Assembly (NCBI RefSeq): GCF_001761325.1
Contig: NZ_CP017478.1
Coordinates: forward strand, 2,625,501 to 2,689,500
Source: Urechidicola croceus
Lineage (GTDB): Bacteria; Bacteroidota; Bacteroidia; Flavobacteriales; Flavobacteriaceae
DNA: 64,000 nt
Direction: 5' to 3'
Both the position numbers and the translations under genes were made by a program. Positions 26,552 through 35,666 of the stretch are shown piece after piece. The notes under the pieces were generated by a model, which worked only from the letters and a program-made list of their open reading frames with translations, did not search any database and was not told where the DNA came from. Position 1 is the stretch's first letter; every line of letters begins with the position of its first letter.

Positions 26552-28948
26552 ATGCATTTAGTTCAAAGTAATTTTCATTTATTAAAAAGAACAACCTTAC
26601 TTTTATTAATTATTACTTCTACTTTATGTTACTCTCAAGATGTTTTTAAAGATAAAAATCTAGAAGGATCCTATGAGAATTATGCACTACTTCCAAGAGA
26701 AATTGCCTATTTACATTTGAATAAATCGACCTATATAAAAGGTGAATATTTAGGTTTTAGTGGATATGTATTAGACAAATCATCTAAACGACTTTCAGGA
26801 TTGACGACTAATTTATATTGTGTTATATCTGATAAAGAAGAAAAAGTAATTAAGTCAAAACTAGTTAGAGTTGAAAACGGTATTACAAATGATTTGTTTG
26901 AATTAGATAGCTTATTTACTTCAGGAGAATATATAATAAAAGCTTATACAAATTGGATGAAGAACTTTAATGAGCAGAACTTTTATGCTCAATCGTTTAG
27001 AGTTATCGATCCAGATATTGATTCAGAAGTTTCAGCAAAAATTATAGAGTCTAATATTGATGCTCAATTTTTACCAGAAGGAGGGCATTTAGTTTCGGAT
27101 ATTCAAAATACTGTTGGAGTCATTTTAAAAAACAAATTGGGCTTAGGGGTTCCTATGATTGAAGGAGAATTAATTGATGATACTGATAAAATTATTACGA
27201 CTTTTAAAGTAAACCAATTAGGTATTGGTCGTTTTTCATTTACACCGCTATTAAATAGAAATTATCGGATCCAATTGAGTTATTTAAATGAAAAACATAT
27301 ATTTAATATTGAAGATGTTGAGCCAGTAGGAATAGCATTATCTCTTAAAAAGAGAACGGGTTCAGTAATACTTTCAATAAAAACAAATCAAACTACAATT
27401 TCTCAAATAAAAGACAAACAGTATAAATTAGCAATACATAATGGTCAAACCGTAACTGAATCAATTGTTATTTTTAATAAAGAATTAGAAATAAATAAAT
27501 TAATATCAGAAAAGGATTTGTCAAGTGGTGTAAATATTTTTACACTTTTTGATGACACAAATACTCCAATAGCAGAACGGCTTTATTTTAATTATTCTGG
27601 AATTCAATTTTTGAAGTCTGGTGAAACCACGATAAAAAAAGAATTAGATTCGTTGGTAATTACAATTCCGTTTCAAAATATTGATTCAGAGCAGTTTAAT
27701 AATATAAGTATTTCAGTATTACCTGAAGATACAAAATCATACAGTCACCATCACAATTTAGCTTCTTATTCATTATTGCAGCCATATGTAAAAGGAACAA
27801 TTGAAAACGCTAAATATTATTTTACCGATGTTGATAGAAGAAAAGAATACGAGTTAGACAATTTACTACTTACACAAGGTTGGAGTAGTTATAGTTGGAA
27901 TACTATTTTTAATTATCCGCCAAAGGATAATTATTATTTTGAAAATGGAATTGGTTTTAAGGCCAATATCAATAAGTCTCAAACGAATAATTTTGTTATT
28001 CACCCAACAGGAGGTGAACGACCTGAATATATTTTTCTTTCAGAAGATGAAAAGAGTTTTGAAAGGTCAGGTTTTTTTACATTAGATGGAGAAAAGATAA
28101 GTATTTCAGAAGTAAGAGAAAAAGGAGATTTGAAGCCACCTTCACTTTTGTTACAATATTTTCCATCTCAAATTCCAGAATTAAACTTAGCGTATAAATA
28201 TTTAAGTATTAAAGAACCTATATTGATAAAATCAACCAATACTGAAAAATTGGTTTCTTCAGGTTTTGAAAATGATGGAGAATTACTTGATGTTGTTGAA
28301 CTTTCTTCAAATGTGAAACAAACAAAAATTCAGAGAATAAGAAACAAATCTTATGGGAAAATAGATATGTTTGGTGATATAGAGAGAAATAAAAATCAAT
28401 CTTTGACTGATTATTTAAGACAAAGGGGATATATAGTAAGTGATACTCAGGGTAATTTAAAAATTTATGTAAGTGATGTAAGATCTATAATGCTAGAGAC
28501 TCCATCACCAACAGTTTATTTAGATGGGCATCAACTATATGAACTAAGTGTGCTTAGTGATTACAGTATGGATTTAGTAGATTATATTGATATTAATAAA
28601 CATGGAGTAGGTGAGGGAATTAGAGGGGGTGGAGGTACAATTAAAATTTTTACCGATCCCACAAAGCAGATTGTAGTTGATAACTCTACAACAATAAAAG
28701 AATATAAAGTTCCATTAACTTTTAGCAACGCAAAAAAATATTATGCACCTCAATATGAATTCTATCAAAGTGATTTTTTTTACGAATATGGTGTCATAGG
28801 ATGGTTGCCAAAAAACAGTATTAATAGTGATGGTAGTTATTCGTTTAAAATATTAAATACTCAAACATCTGGGATAAAATTATTTATTGAAGGAATTACT
28901 TCTAATGGAAGTTTAATATCAGAAGTAATTACAATTACTACTAATTAA
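26552..28948 (+). CDS. Large exported protein with MG2-like and TonB-plug-like domains
   Basis: A 798-residue protein with a signal peptide (TTLLLLIITSTLCYSQ). Near 50-70, REIAYLHLNKSTYIKGEYLGFSGYV resembles the MG2 domain start of alpha-2-macroglobulin-like proteins, followed by further beta domains. Near 610-715 the pattern LTDYLRQRGYIV...PTVYLDGHQLYELSVLSDYSMDLVDYIDINK...GGGGTIKIFT looks like a TonB-receptor plug, but no beta-barrel follows. This combination occurs in flavobacterial proteins of unknown function. It may be periplasmic or outer-membrane associated. Its stop nearly touches that of the convergent T9SS gene. Confidence 0.65.
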   Translation: MHLVQSNFHLLKRTTLLLLIITSTLCYSQDVFKDKNLEGSYENYALLPREIAYLHLNKSTYIKGEYLGFSGYVLDKSSKRLSGLTTNLYCVISDKEEKVIKSKLVRVENGITNDLFELDSLFTSGEYIIKAYTNWMKNFNEQNFYAQSFRVIDPDIDSEVSAKIIESNIDAQFLPEGGHLVSDIQNTVGVILKNKLGLGVPMIEGELIDDTDKIITTFKVNQLGIGRFSFTPLLNRNYRIQLSYLNEKHIFNIEDVEPVGIALSLKKRTGSVILSIKTNQTTISQIKDKQYKLAIHNGQTVTESIVIFNKELEINKLISEKDLSSGVNIFTLFDDTNTPIAERLYFNYSGIQFLKSGETTIKKELDSLVITIPFQNIDSEQFNNISISVLPEDTKSYSHHHNLASYSLLQPYVKGTIENAKYYFTDVDRRKEYELDNLLLTQGWSSYSWNTIFNYPPKDNYYFENGIGFKANINKSQTNNFVIHPTGGERPEYIFLSEDEKSFERSGFFTLDGEKISISEVREKGDLKPPSLLLQYFPSQIPELNLAYKYLSIKEPILIKSTNTEKLVSSGFENDGELLDVVELSSNVKQTKIQRIRNKSYGKIDMFGDIERNKNQSLTDYLRQRGYIVSDTQGNLKIYVSDVRSIMLETPSPTVYLDGHQLYELSVLSDYSMDLVDYIDINKHGVGEGIRGGGGTIKIFTDPTKQIVVDNSTTIKEYKVPLTFSNAKKYYAPQYEFYQSDFFYEYGVIGWLPKNSINSDGSYSFKILNTQTSGIKLFIEGITSNGSLISEVITITTN

Positions 28949-28949
28949 T

Positions 28950-30086
28950 TTATCTTTTAATTATTATTTTTTTGACTAATTGTCTTTCATTTGAGTTAAT
29001 AACAATATAATAAATACCTTCTGAGAATGTGGATATAGGTATTTTATTATTGAATTTATCAATTTTATAGGTTGTTAGTATACGACCATTAGTATCCATA
29101 ATTTTAGCCAAACCATTTAACCCAGATTCTAATTTTATTGAAACCCAATCTGAAGAAGGGTTAGGAGAAATTTCTATTTTAATTTCTTCATACTCATCTA
29201 TTGCAAGATTTGCACATTCATTATAAGTTCTAGTATCTCTTGAAGTATTAATCCAAGAAACAATTACCCAAGACTGAGTTATAGTTTCAGTTGGATATCC
29301 TTCAGAATTATTTGTAATTATTTGACGTGTATCATTTTCATAAGAAGCCCCGTTCCATGTTGATTCTAAAATTCCAATAACATAATCATTTGTATCGTAA
29401 GAATATTCTTCTAACGCATCACTTTCCCAGCCAGTCCCATTCCAAGTCTCAATATCAATAAGGTTTAGTAAATTTTGTGCGCCAATATAATCGTAAGTTC
29501 TTAGTTCTTCATTTTCCCAACTCATTGAAGTAGAATTCCAATTAAAATCTGTTTCAATATCAATAGCATCATTTGTATTATAGGTAGTTGTAGTTCTATA
29601 CGTTTTTTTCCATACGTCTGAAACCCAATCTTCTTCAATACTTTCATTAACTAAACTTGAAGAGTTGTAAAAAAGTCTTGTACGATTATTTAGTTCCCAA
29701 TCACCAGATACCCAACTTGAATAAAGAACTTCTGTTACATTTTCATTTCCATCATATGTTGTGTTAATCTTAATATTATTTACCCAAGTATTTGTGTCAG
29801 AATCCCAAATTTGAGTAATACTTTCATAAGGCAGCGATGCAGTATTATAACTAATTGTTGTAAATGATGAATTTTCAACGGTGTTAGTTTCGAAATTTAA
29901 TGCTTGTGCAAGTATTTCGATAGGATAACAATCTGAGTTAAATTCATAATCTACAATTGATACGTTGTTCCAATTTGAACCATCCCAAATATCAATTTCC
30001 CAAAGATCTGGTATTGGAAAAAATTGTTGAGTAAAACAACATAAACTTGAAAACGTTATAAATAAAAAAAGTATAAATTTTTTCAT
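28950..30086 (-). CDS. T9SS-secreted protein with W-containing tandem repeats
   Basis: A 378-residue secreted protein: signal peptide MKKFILFLFITFSSLCCFTQ, six to seven degenerate repeats of about 35 residues (about 45-290; pattern xxWxxxxWxNxxRxxxxYnxxxx), and a C-terminal type A sorting domain (about 305-378; ISPNPSSDWVSIKLESG, GRILTTYKI, STFSEGIYYIVI, ending KKIIIKR). The protein should cross the outer membrane by T9SS and be released or attached at the surface. Function of the repeats is unknown. Confidence 0.85.
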   Translation of the reverse strand: MKKFILFLFITFSSLCCFTQQFFPIPDLWEIDIWDGSNWNNVSIVDYEFNSDCYPIEILAQALNFETNTVENSSFTTISYNTASLPYESITQIWDSDTNTWVNNIKINTTYDGNENVTEVLYSSWVSGDWELNNRTRLFYNSSSLVNESIEEDWVSDVWKKTYRTTTTYNTNDAIDIETDFNWNSTSMSWENEELRTYDYIGAQNLLNLIDIETWNGTGWESDALEEYSYDTNDYVIGILESTWNGASYENDTRQIITNNSEGYPTETITQSWVIVSWINTSRDTRTYNECANLAIDEYEEIKIEISPNPSSDWVSIKLESGLNGLAKIMDTNGRILTTYKIDKFNNKIPISTFSEGIYYIVINSNERQLVKKIIIKR

Positions 30087-30241
30087 AGTATAATTATTTT
30101 GAATGATATAACAAGTTGTCTGGGAGACCTTAAAGTTAGTAAATTTTATAAACCTAACGAAGTTTTTTTAATGTAAATAAATGAAAAACAGATAGTTATT
30201 TGTTTTTTTGCAGAGGTGTAAACAAAACTAAATTGATTGTT

Positions 30242-30259
30242 CTGTAACAAATGTTACAG
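30242..30259. promoter_or_regulatory. Palindromic operator upstream of the sulfide:quinone oxidoreductase
   Basis: CTGTAACAAATGTTACAG has perfect 7-bp arms around AAAT. The TGTAAC-n4-GTTACA form resembles sites of CRP/FNR-family regulators. Its centre lies about 43 bases before the likely transcription start, judged from TAGTTTTA at 30280-30287 as -7 element, which would suit activation. The regulator is not in the window. Confidence 0.5.
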
Positions 30260-30310
30260 CATTTAAGTATTCATTATAATAGTTTTACATAGTATTAAAC
30301 TTAACAAACT

Positions 30311-31567
30311 ATGAACACTCATTATCAAATATTGATTATTGGTGGAGGTACAGCAGGAATTATGACAGCTGCACAACTTCTTAAAAAAGACAAAAATCTA
30401 ACTGTAGGTTTGATTGAGCCTGCAGAAACTCATTATTATCAGCCAGCATGGACATTAGTTGGAGCAGGAACATATAATTATGATAAAACTGCTCGTAGCA
30501 TGGCTTCAGTTATACCAAAAGGAGTGCAGTGGATTAAAGATTATGCCATGGGTTTTAATCCAGATAAAAATAGAGTATCCACCAAAAAAAGTGGAGATTT
30601 TACATATGATTATTTAGTTGTTGCTTCAGGGCTTGTTATGGATTTAACAATGATTGAAGGTTTAGAAGAATCATTAGGAAAAGGAGTTGTATGTAGTAAT
30701 TATACAGACCCAAATCATACTTGGGAAGTTCTAAAAAAATTTAAAGGAGGAAATGCAGTTTTTACACAACCAACAACACCTATTAAATGTGGTGGAGCTC
30801 CACAAAAAATAGCCTATTTAGCGGCAGATTATTTTAGAAAAAACAGCATCAAAGCAAATGTAGTTTTTGCAACACCTGGATCTGTAATTTTTGGAGTAAA
30901 ACCTATCAAAGACACTTTGATGAAAGTTATCCATAATTATGGAATTCATTTTAAACCTTTTTATGCACCTTATAAAATTGATGCAGATAAAAAAATTGTT
31001 TATTTTAAGAGCATTGCTTCTGATGAAAATCAATGTGTTATTAATGAAGACAACGAATTAGGAGAAAAATCTACAGGAGAAGCAATTATCGAAATGCCTT
31101 TTGATATGCTACATTTAGCCCCACCACAAACCGCTCCTAAGTTTGTAAAAGAATCAGTATTAGTAAATGACGCTGGTTGGTTAGATGTTGATCATAAGAC
31201 ATTACAACACAATAGATTTAGAAATATTTTTGGTTTAGGTGATGTTGCTGGATTGCCAACTGCAAAAACAGGTGCTGCAATTAGAAAACAAACTCCAATT
31301 GTTGTTGAAAATTTATTAAGGCTAATATCTACTGGTCACGTTAGTAATACTTTTTATAATGGATATTCTTCTTGTCCGTTAGTCACAGGATATGGTAAAA
31401 TGGTTTTAGCCGAGTTTGATTATAAAGGCAATTTTATTCCAGATTCAAAATTAAAACAAATGTTAGTTTTTGATAGTTCAAAAGAACATTGGAGATTGTG
31501 GATGTTAAAAAAATTTATGTTGCCCTACTTATATTGGAATAAGATGTTGAAAGGAAAAAAAGTCTAA
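30311..31567 (+). CDS. Sulfide:quinone oxidoreductase-like FAD enzyme
   Basis: A 418-residue flavoprotein: FAD motif GGGTAGIM (11-18), HYYQPAWTLVGAG (41-53), a second nucleotide motif region near FGLGDVAGLPTAKTGAA (307-323). Three Cys stand where SQR needs them: Cys128 (VVCSNY), Cys160 (PIKCGGAPQK) and Cys355 (SSCPLVTGYGK). SQR oxidises sulfide and passes electrons to menaquinone or ubiquinone at the cytoplasmic membrane; a C-terminal amphipathic segment (LPYLYWNKMLKGKKV) could bind the membrane. It stands alone with its own operator and terminator. Confidence 0.87.
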   Translation: MNTHYQILIIGGGTAGIMTAAQLLKKDKNLTVGLIEPAETHYYQPAWTLVGAGTYNYDKTARSMASVIPKGVQWIKDYAMGFNPDKNRVSTKKSGDFTYDYLVVASGLVMDLTMIEGLEESLGKGVVCSNYTDPNHTWEVLKKFKGGNAVFTQPTTPIKCGGAPQKIAYLAADYFRKNSIKANVVFATPGSVIFGVKPIKDTLMKVIHNYGIHFKPFYAPYKIDADKKIVYFKSIASDENQCVINEDNELGEKSTGEAIIEMPFDMLHLAPPQTAPKFVKESVLVNDAGWLDVDHKTLQHNRFRNIFGLGDVAGLPTAKTGAAIRKQTPIVVENLLRLISTGHVSNTFYNGYSSCPLVTGYGKMVLAEFDYKGNFIPDSKLKQMLVFDSSKEHWRLWMLKKFMLPYLYWNKMLKGKKV

Positions 31568-31593
31568 TGAATAAATAGCAGGTTTAGTTAGTA

Positions 31594-31629
31594 AAAAAGG
31601 AGTAAAATAAATCTATTTTACTCCTTTTT
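31594..31629 (+). terminator. Terminator of the sulfide:quinone oxidoreductase gene
   Basis: A 16-bp perfect stem (31594-31609 / 31614-31629, containing GGAGTAAAATA) with an AATC loop; the 3' arm ends in TTTTT. Confidence 0.8.
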
Positions 31630-31730
31630 AATTAATAAGCGGTATTTGTTTAATTTTTATTAAAAATACAGATTGTTTTTTTAAATATCCTTAAAATGAT
31701 TATTTTTATTAAGATTTTATCTAAATAAGT

Positions 31731-31761
31731 TTGATTGTTCTTATATTCAACAATATATTTG
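31731..31761 (+). promoter_or_regulatory. Promoter of the DUF4856-imelysin-HTTM-TonB cluster
   Basis: TTG at 31731-31733, a 20-bp spacer and TATATTTG at 31754-31761 form one of the best Bacteroidota promoters in the window, giving a leader of about 20 nt before the ATG at 31788. No Fur-like palindrome was recognised. Confidence 0.6.
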
Positions 31762-31787
31762 CATTAAATTTTCAAAAAACAATGTAA

Positions 31788-32975
31788 ATGAAAAAATCAA
31801 TATTTTATTTTTTAGCAAGTACAGTTTTATTTTACTCATGTACTAATGATGATGATATAGATGATGTAGAAGTAATTGCACCTGCAACTTATACTTTTGA
31901 AAGAGGTGGAGAAAGTACAGTGAGTTTTAGTGGTCAAACTACTAGAATTTTAATGAGTCAAGAATTAATTGATGGTTTAAAAGATACATCTAAAAGCGAA
32001 GAAGATTTAGATGGTATGTTTACCAATACAGGTGATAAATTTTCTGATGCTGATTTAAATGCGTCAAGTAAAAATATAAGAAGTAAAACAGCAGCTTCGG
32101 CAGATTTTTTCTCTTCAAATACTACTGAAGCTAATGCAATTAAAGCAGATTTTGATAGTTGGATTGCTGCACAAGTAAACGATGTGTATCCAAACTGGGA
32201 TGTTGATGCAGTAGCTGGTACAGCAGGTAAAATTCAAGAAGCTGGTGGTGGTTCTACACGTTATGTAAACGCAAAAGGTTTAGAACTTAATCAAGCAGTT
32301 AATAAATCTTTAATAGGTGCATTAATGGTAGACCAAATGTTAAACAACTATTTAGGCACAGCAGTATTAGATGCAGGAACAAATGTAGTTGATAACGATG
32401 CTGAAACAGTTGCTGAAGGTAAATCATATACAACAATGGAGCATAAATGGGATGAAGCTTTTGGTTATTTATATGGTACTGATGATGCAACTTCTCCAGC
32501 ACTTGGTGCAGATAGTTTTTTAAACAAATATTTAGCAAGAGTTGAAAACGATGCTGATTATGCAGGTATTGCTCAAAGTGTTTATGATGCTTTTAAATTA
32601 GGTAGAGCTGCAATTGTTGCAAAAAATTATGAAATTCGTGACGAACAAGCCGAAATTATTAGAGAAGAAATTTCTAAAGTAATTGCAGTAAGAGCAATTT
32701 ATTATTTACAACAAGGTAAAGCAGCTTTAGATGGTGGTGATTACGGTTCAGCTTTTCACGATTTATCAGAAGGATTTGGTTTTATCTATAGTTTACAATT
32801 TACAAGACAATCAAATACAACATCACCATATTTTACCAAAGTTGAAGTTGACGCTTTTATAGCTCAGTTAATGGCAGATAATGGTTTTTGGAATGTTACA
32901 GCAGAAACTTTAGATTCAATTTCTGAAGATATTGCCGATGCTTTCGGTTTAACAGTAGCACAAGCAGGAAGCTAA
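31788..32975 (+). CDS. DUF4856 domain lipoprotein
   Basis: A 395-residue lipoprotein: lipobox ending LFYSC with Cys18, then TNDDDIDD, an acidic stretch typical of surface-exposed flavobacterial lipoproteins. The rest is mostly helical, with YTFERGGESTVSFSGQTTRILMSQEL and a repeated-helix pattern like that of imelysin-type proteins. DUF4856 proteins are found beside imelysins in Bacteroidota and are presumed to help in iron or metal binding. The next gene, an imelysin, starts 122 bases downstream. Confidence 0.85.
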   Translation: MKKSIFYFLASTVLFYSCTNDDDIDDVEVIAPATYTFERGGESTVSFSGQTTRILMSQELIDGLKDTSKSEEDLDGMFTNTGDKFSDADLNASSKNIRSKTAASADFFSSNTTEANAIKADFDSWIAAQVNDVYPNWDVDAVAGTAGKIQEAGGGSTRYVNAKGLELNQAVNKSLIGALMVDQMLNNYLGTAVLDAGTNVVDNDAETVAEGKSYTTMEHKWDEAFGYLYGTDDATSPALGADSFLNKYLARVENDADYAGIAQSVYDAFKLGRAAIVAKNYEIRDEQAEIIREEISKVIAVRAIYYLQQGKAALDGGDYGSAFHDLSEGFGFIYSLQFTRQSNTTSPYFTKVEVDAFIAQLMADNGFWNVTAETLDSISEDIADAFGLTVAQAGS

Positions 32976-33097
32976 TATAATTTTTAGCAATACTGTTTTT
33001 CACACAATAGTAATTGTCTTAAAATTTGTTTTTAAGGCAATTACTATTCGTTAGTTATAAATAATAATTATTTTTGTTCCGTTTTAAAAAACAAATC

Positions 33098-34225
33098 ATG
33101 ATTAAAAAATTAATTACATTACTAACTATTAGTTTAATTATTTTGGCCTGTAGTTCTTCGTCAGATGAAGATAGTGGAGGTGAAATGCCTGATAATAATT
33201 TTGATAGAACAGCACTTTTATCAAACATTGCAGATAACATAATTATTCCTGCTTTTCAAGATTTACAAACTGAAATTTCTATATTAGATGTAGCTCGTGG
33301 TAATTTTATTAACGATATGTCGCAAAGTAATTTAGATGCTTTAAGTACAGCTTGGTTAAATGCTTATAAAACTTGGCAACATGTAGAAATGTTTAATCTT
33401 GGTGAAGCCGAAAATCTTGGTGGAGGCGCTTTTGGTTTTGTAAGTTTCTTTAATATTTATCCAGTAACAGTTGCTGATATAGAAAACGGTGCAGCAACTG
33501 GTAATTACGATTTAAATACACCCAATTATCACGATGCACAAGGGTTTCCAGCATTAGACTTTTTAATTCATGGTGTTGTAACTGGTGATACTAATCCTAT
33601 TGATAAATTTACAACGAACACAAATGCAGATGGTTACGTAACATACATTACCAATGTAATAGCTCAAATTCAAACGCTTAATAATCGAATTTTAAATAAT
33701 TGGGAAAATACTTATAGAGATACTTTTGTAGGCGATACTTCTAACGGATTAAATAGTTCGTTAAACAAATTGGTTAACGATTTTATCTTTTATTACGAAA
33801 AAGGATTTAGAGCTAATAAATTTGGTATTCCTGCAGGAAACTTTTCAAATGAAACATTGCCAGAAAAAGTTGAAGCATTTTATAAGCAAGATATATCAAA
33901 AGAACTCGCTATAGAAGGTTTACAAGCAATAGAAAACTTATTTAATGGTAGAGCATACGGTAGTAATGCAACCGGAGAAAGTTTTAAAACCTATTTAGAA
34001 TTTTTAGAGAGAGATGATATTGTTACAAGTATAAATGATCAGTTAGCAATAGTAAGAACAGAAATTAATAATTTAGACGATAATTTCTATCAACAAATAA
34101 TGAGTGACAATATACAAATGACTACAACTTACGATGTAATTCAAACAGTTGTACCATTATTAAAAATTGATATGGCACAAGCATTTAATGTTACGATTGA
34201 CTTTGTTGATGCTGATGGCGATTAA
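33098..34225 (+). CDS. Imelysin family lipoprotein (M75-like)
   Basis: A 375-residue lipoprotein (lipobox IILAC, Cys18, followed by Ser and acidic residues). Imelysin features: WQHVEMFNLGEAENLG in the first helical half, and YHDAQGFPALDFLIHG, matching the conserved FPALEYLLFG motif. Imelysins are periplasmic or surface two-fold helical proteins tied to iron uptake; protease activity is doubtful. ATG 33098 is used because it starts at the signal peptide. A TATTTTTG at 33069-33076 might give a second promoter. Confidence 0.88.
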   Translation: MIKKLITLLTISLIILACSSSSDEDSGGEMPDNNFDRTALLSNIADNIIIPAFQDLQTEISILDVARGNFINDMSQSNLDALSTAWLNAYKTWQHVEMFNLGEAENLGGGAFGFVSFFNIYPVTVADIENGAATGNYDLNTPNYHDAQGFPALDFLIHGVVTGDTNPIDKFTTNTNADGYVTYITNVIAQIQTLNNRILNNWENTYRDTFVGDTSNGLNSSLNKLVNDFIFYYEKGFRANKFGIPAGNFSNETLPEKVEAFYKQDISKELAIEGLQAIENLFNGRAYGSNATGESFKTYLEFLERDDIVTSINDQLAIVRTEINNLDDNFYQQIMSDNIQMTTTYDVIQTVVPLLKIDMAQAFNVTIDFVDADGD

Positions 34226-34246
34226 TAAAACCAAATAAAATAGTTA

Positions 34247-34275
34247 AGAGGTTGCTTGTTTAGCAACCTCTTTTT
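34247..34275 (+). terminator. Hairpin terminator or attenuator between imelysin and HTTM genes
   Basis: A 10-bp stem AGAGGTTGCT / AGCAACCTCT (34247-34256 / 34262-34271) followed by a T-run. It lies inside what otherwise looks like an operon, so it may lower expression of the HTTM and TonB receptor genes relative to the lipoproteins. Confidence 0.7.
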
Positions 34276-34286
34276 ATATAAAACCA

Positions 34287-35666
34287 ATGCTTAAAAATAA
34301 AGCTTCATACTTTACTAAATACACAAGTGCCGAACCCTTAGCGGTTTTTAGAATAGCTTTTGGTTTTATGATGCTTATAAGTATTATTAGGTTTTGGTAT
34401 CATGGTTGGATAGAAACGTTATATATACAACCAAAATTTCATTTCTCTTATTTTGGTTTTGAATGGGTTAAACCATTAGGAAATTACACGTATCTTTTAT
34501 TTATTATCTACGGATTATCAGCAGTATTTGTAGCATTAGGTTTAAAATATAGAGTAGCCATTATCACCTTTTTTTTAAGTTTTACGTATATCGAATTAAT
34601 GGATAAAACCACTTATTTAAACCATTATTATTTTATAAGTATTTTAAGTTTTTTACTCATTTTTTTACCAGCAAATGCAACATTTTCATTAGATAATTTA
34701 CTTCAGAAAAAAACATATAAAATAGTTCCAAAATGGACTATAGATAGTATTAAACTACTTTTAGCAATCGTATATATTTACGCAGGATTAGCAAAATTAA
34801 ATAGTGATTGGTTGCTAAACGCAATGCCATTAAAAATATGGCTACCATCAAAATATAACATTCCAATTATTGGCGAAACCTTAATGCATAAAGAGTGGTT
34901 TCATTATGCAATGAGTTGGTGCGGAGCGTTATACGACTTAATAATTCCGTTTTTATTACTCTATAAACCAACACGTAAATTAGCTTTTGCTTTGGTGGTG
35001 TTCTTCCACATTTTTACAAGAGTATTGTTTCCAATTGGTATGTTTCCGTACATTATGATTGTAAGTACGTTAATCTTTTTTGATGCTAATTTCCATCAAA
35101 AAATTATAGCTATTATTAAAAATATTTTGAGCGTCTTTAAACTTAAAACAAAAGTACAAGCCAACACTTTAGATATTAAAAAAACATACCTAATAAAACA
35201 CAAACAAATTATAATGCCTATAATTGCAGTGTTTTTTGCGATTCAGGTAATTTTACCTTGGCGATATCTGTTATATCCTGATGAGTTATTTTGGACAGAA
35301 GAAGGTTACCGTTTTTCTTGGCGTGTAATGTTGATGGAAAAAGCAGGTTATGCCAATTTTAAAATTGCAAACGCAGAAACAGAAGATTTTTTTTATGTAG
35401 ATAATACCGATTTTTTAACGCCATTTCAAGAAAAACAAATGAGTTTTCAACCAGATTTTATCTTAGAATATGCCCATTATTTAGGGAATCACTTTAAAAA
35501 TCAAGGACATAAAAATGTACAGGTTTTTGTTGATTGTCACGTCGCTTTAAACGGAAGATTGAGTAAGCGTTATATCGACCCAAAAATCAATTTATATCAA
35601 GAAAAAGAATCATTTAAACATAAAACTTGGATTTTACCATTTAACGATGAAATTAAAGGCCTATAA
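34287..35666 (+). CDS. HTTM domain protein, vitamin-K-dependent gamma-carboxylase-like
   Basis: A 459-residue integral membrane protein with about six to seven helices in the first 300 residues and a soluble C-terminal part. Segments closely resemble human gamma-glutamyl carboxylase as I recall it: MDKTTYLNHYYFISILSF (105-122; His113 matching the human NHSYLYG His) and YIYAGLAKLNSDW (163-175; Lys170 matching the active-site base Lys218). FPIGMFPYIM is a further shared segment. The family carboxylates Glu in partner proteins using reduced vitamin K; menaquinone would be the bacterial source. The substrate is unknown. It overlaps the TonB receptor gene by 20 bases. Confidence 0.8.
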   Translation: MLKNKASYFTKYTSAEPLAVFRIAFGFMMLISIIRFWYHGWIETLYIQPKFHFSYFGFEWVKPLGNYTYLLFIIYGLSAVFVALGLKYRVAIITFFLSFTYIELMDKTTYLNHYYFISILSFLLIFLPANATFSLDNLLQKKTYKIVPKWTIDSIKLLLAIVYIYAGLAKLNSDWLLNAMPLKIWLPSKYNIPIIGETLMHKEWFHYAMSWCGALYDLIIPFLLLYKPTRKLAFALVVFFHIFTRVLFPIGMFPYIMIVSTLIFFDANFHQKIIAIIKNILSVFKLKTKVQANTLDIKKTYLIKHKQIIMPIIAVFFAIQVILPWRYLLYPDELFWTEEGYRFSWRVMLMEKAGYANFKIANAETEDFFYVDNTDFLTPFQEKQMSFQPDFILEYAHYLGNHFKNQGHKNVQVFVDCHVALNGRLSKRYIDPKINLYQEKESFKHKTWILPFNDEIKGL

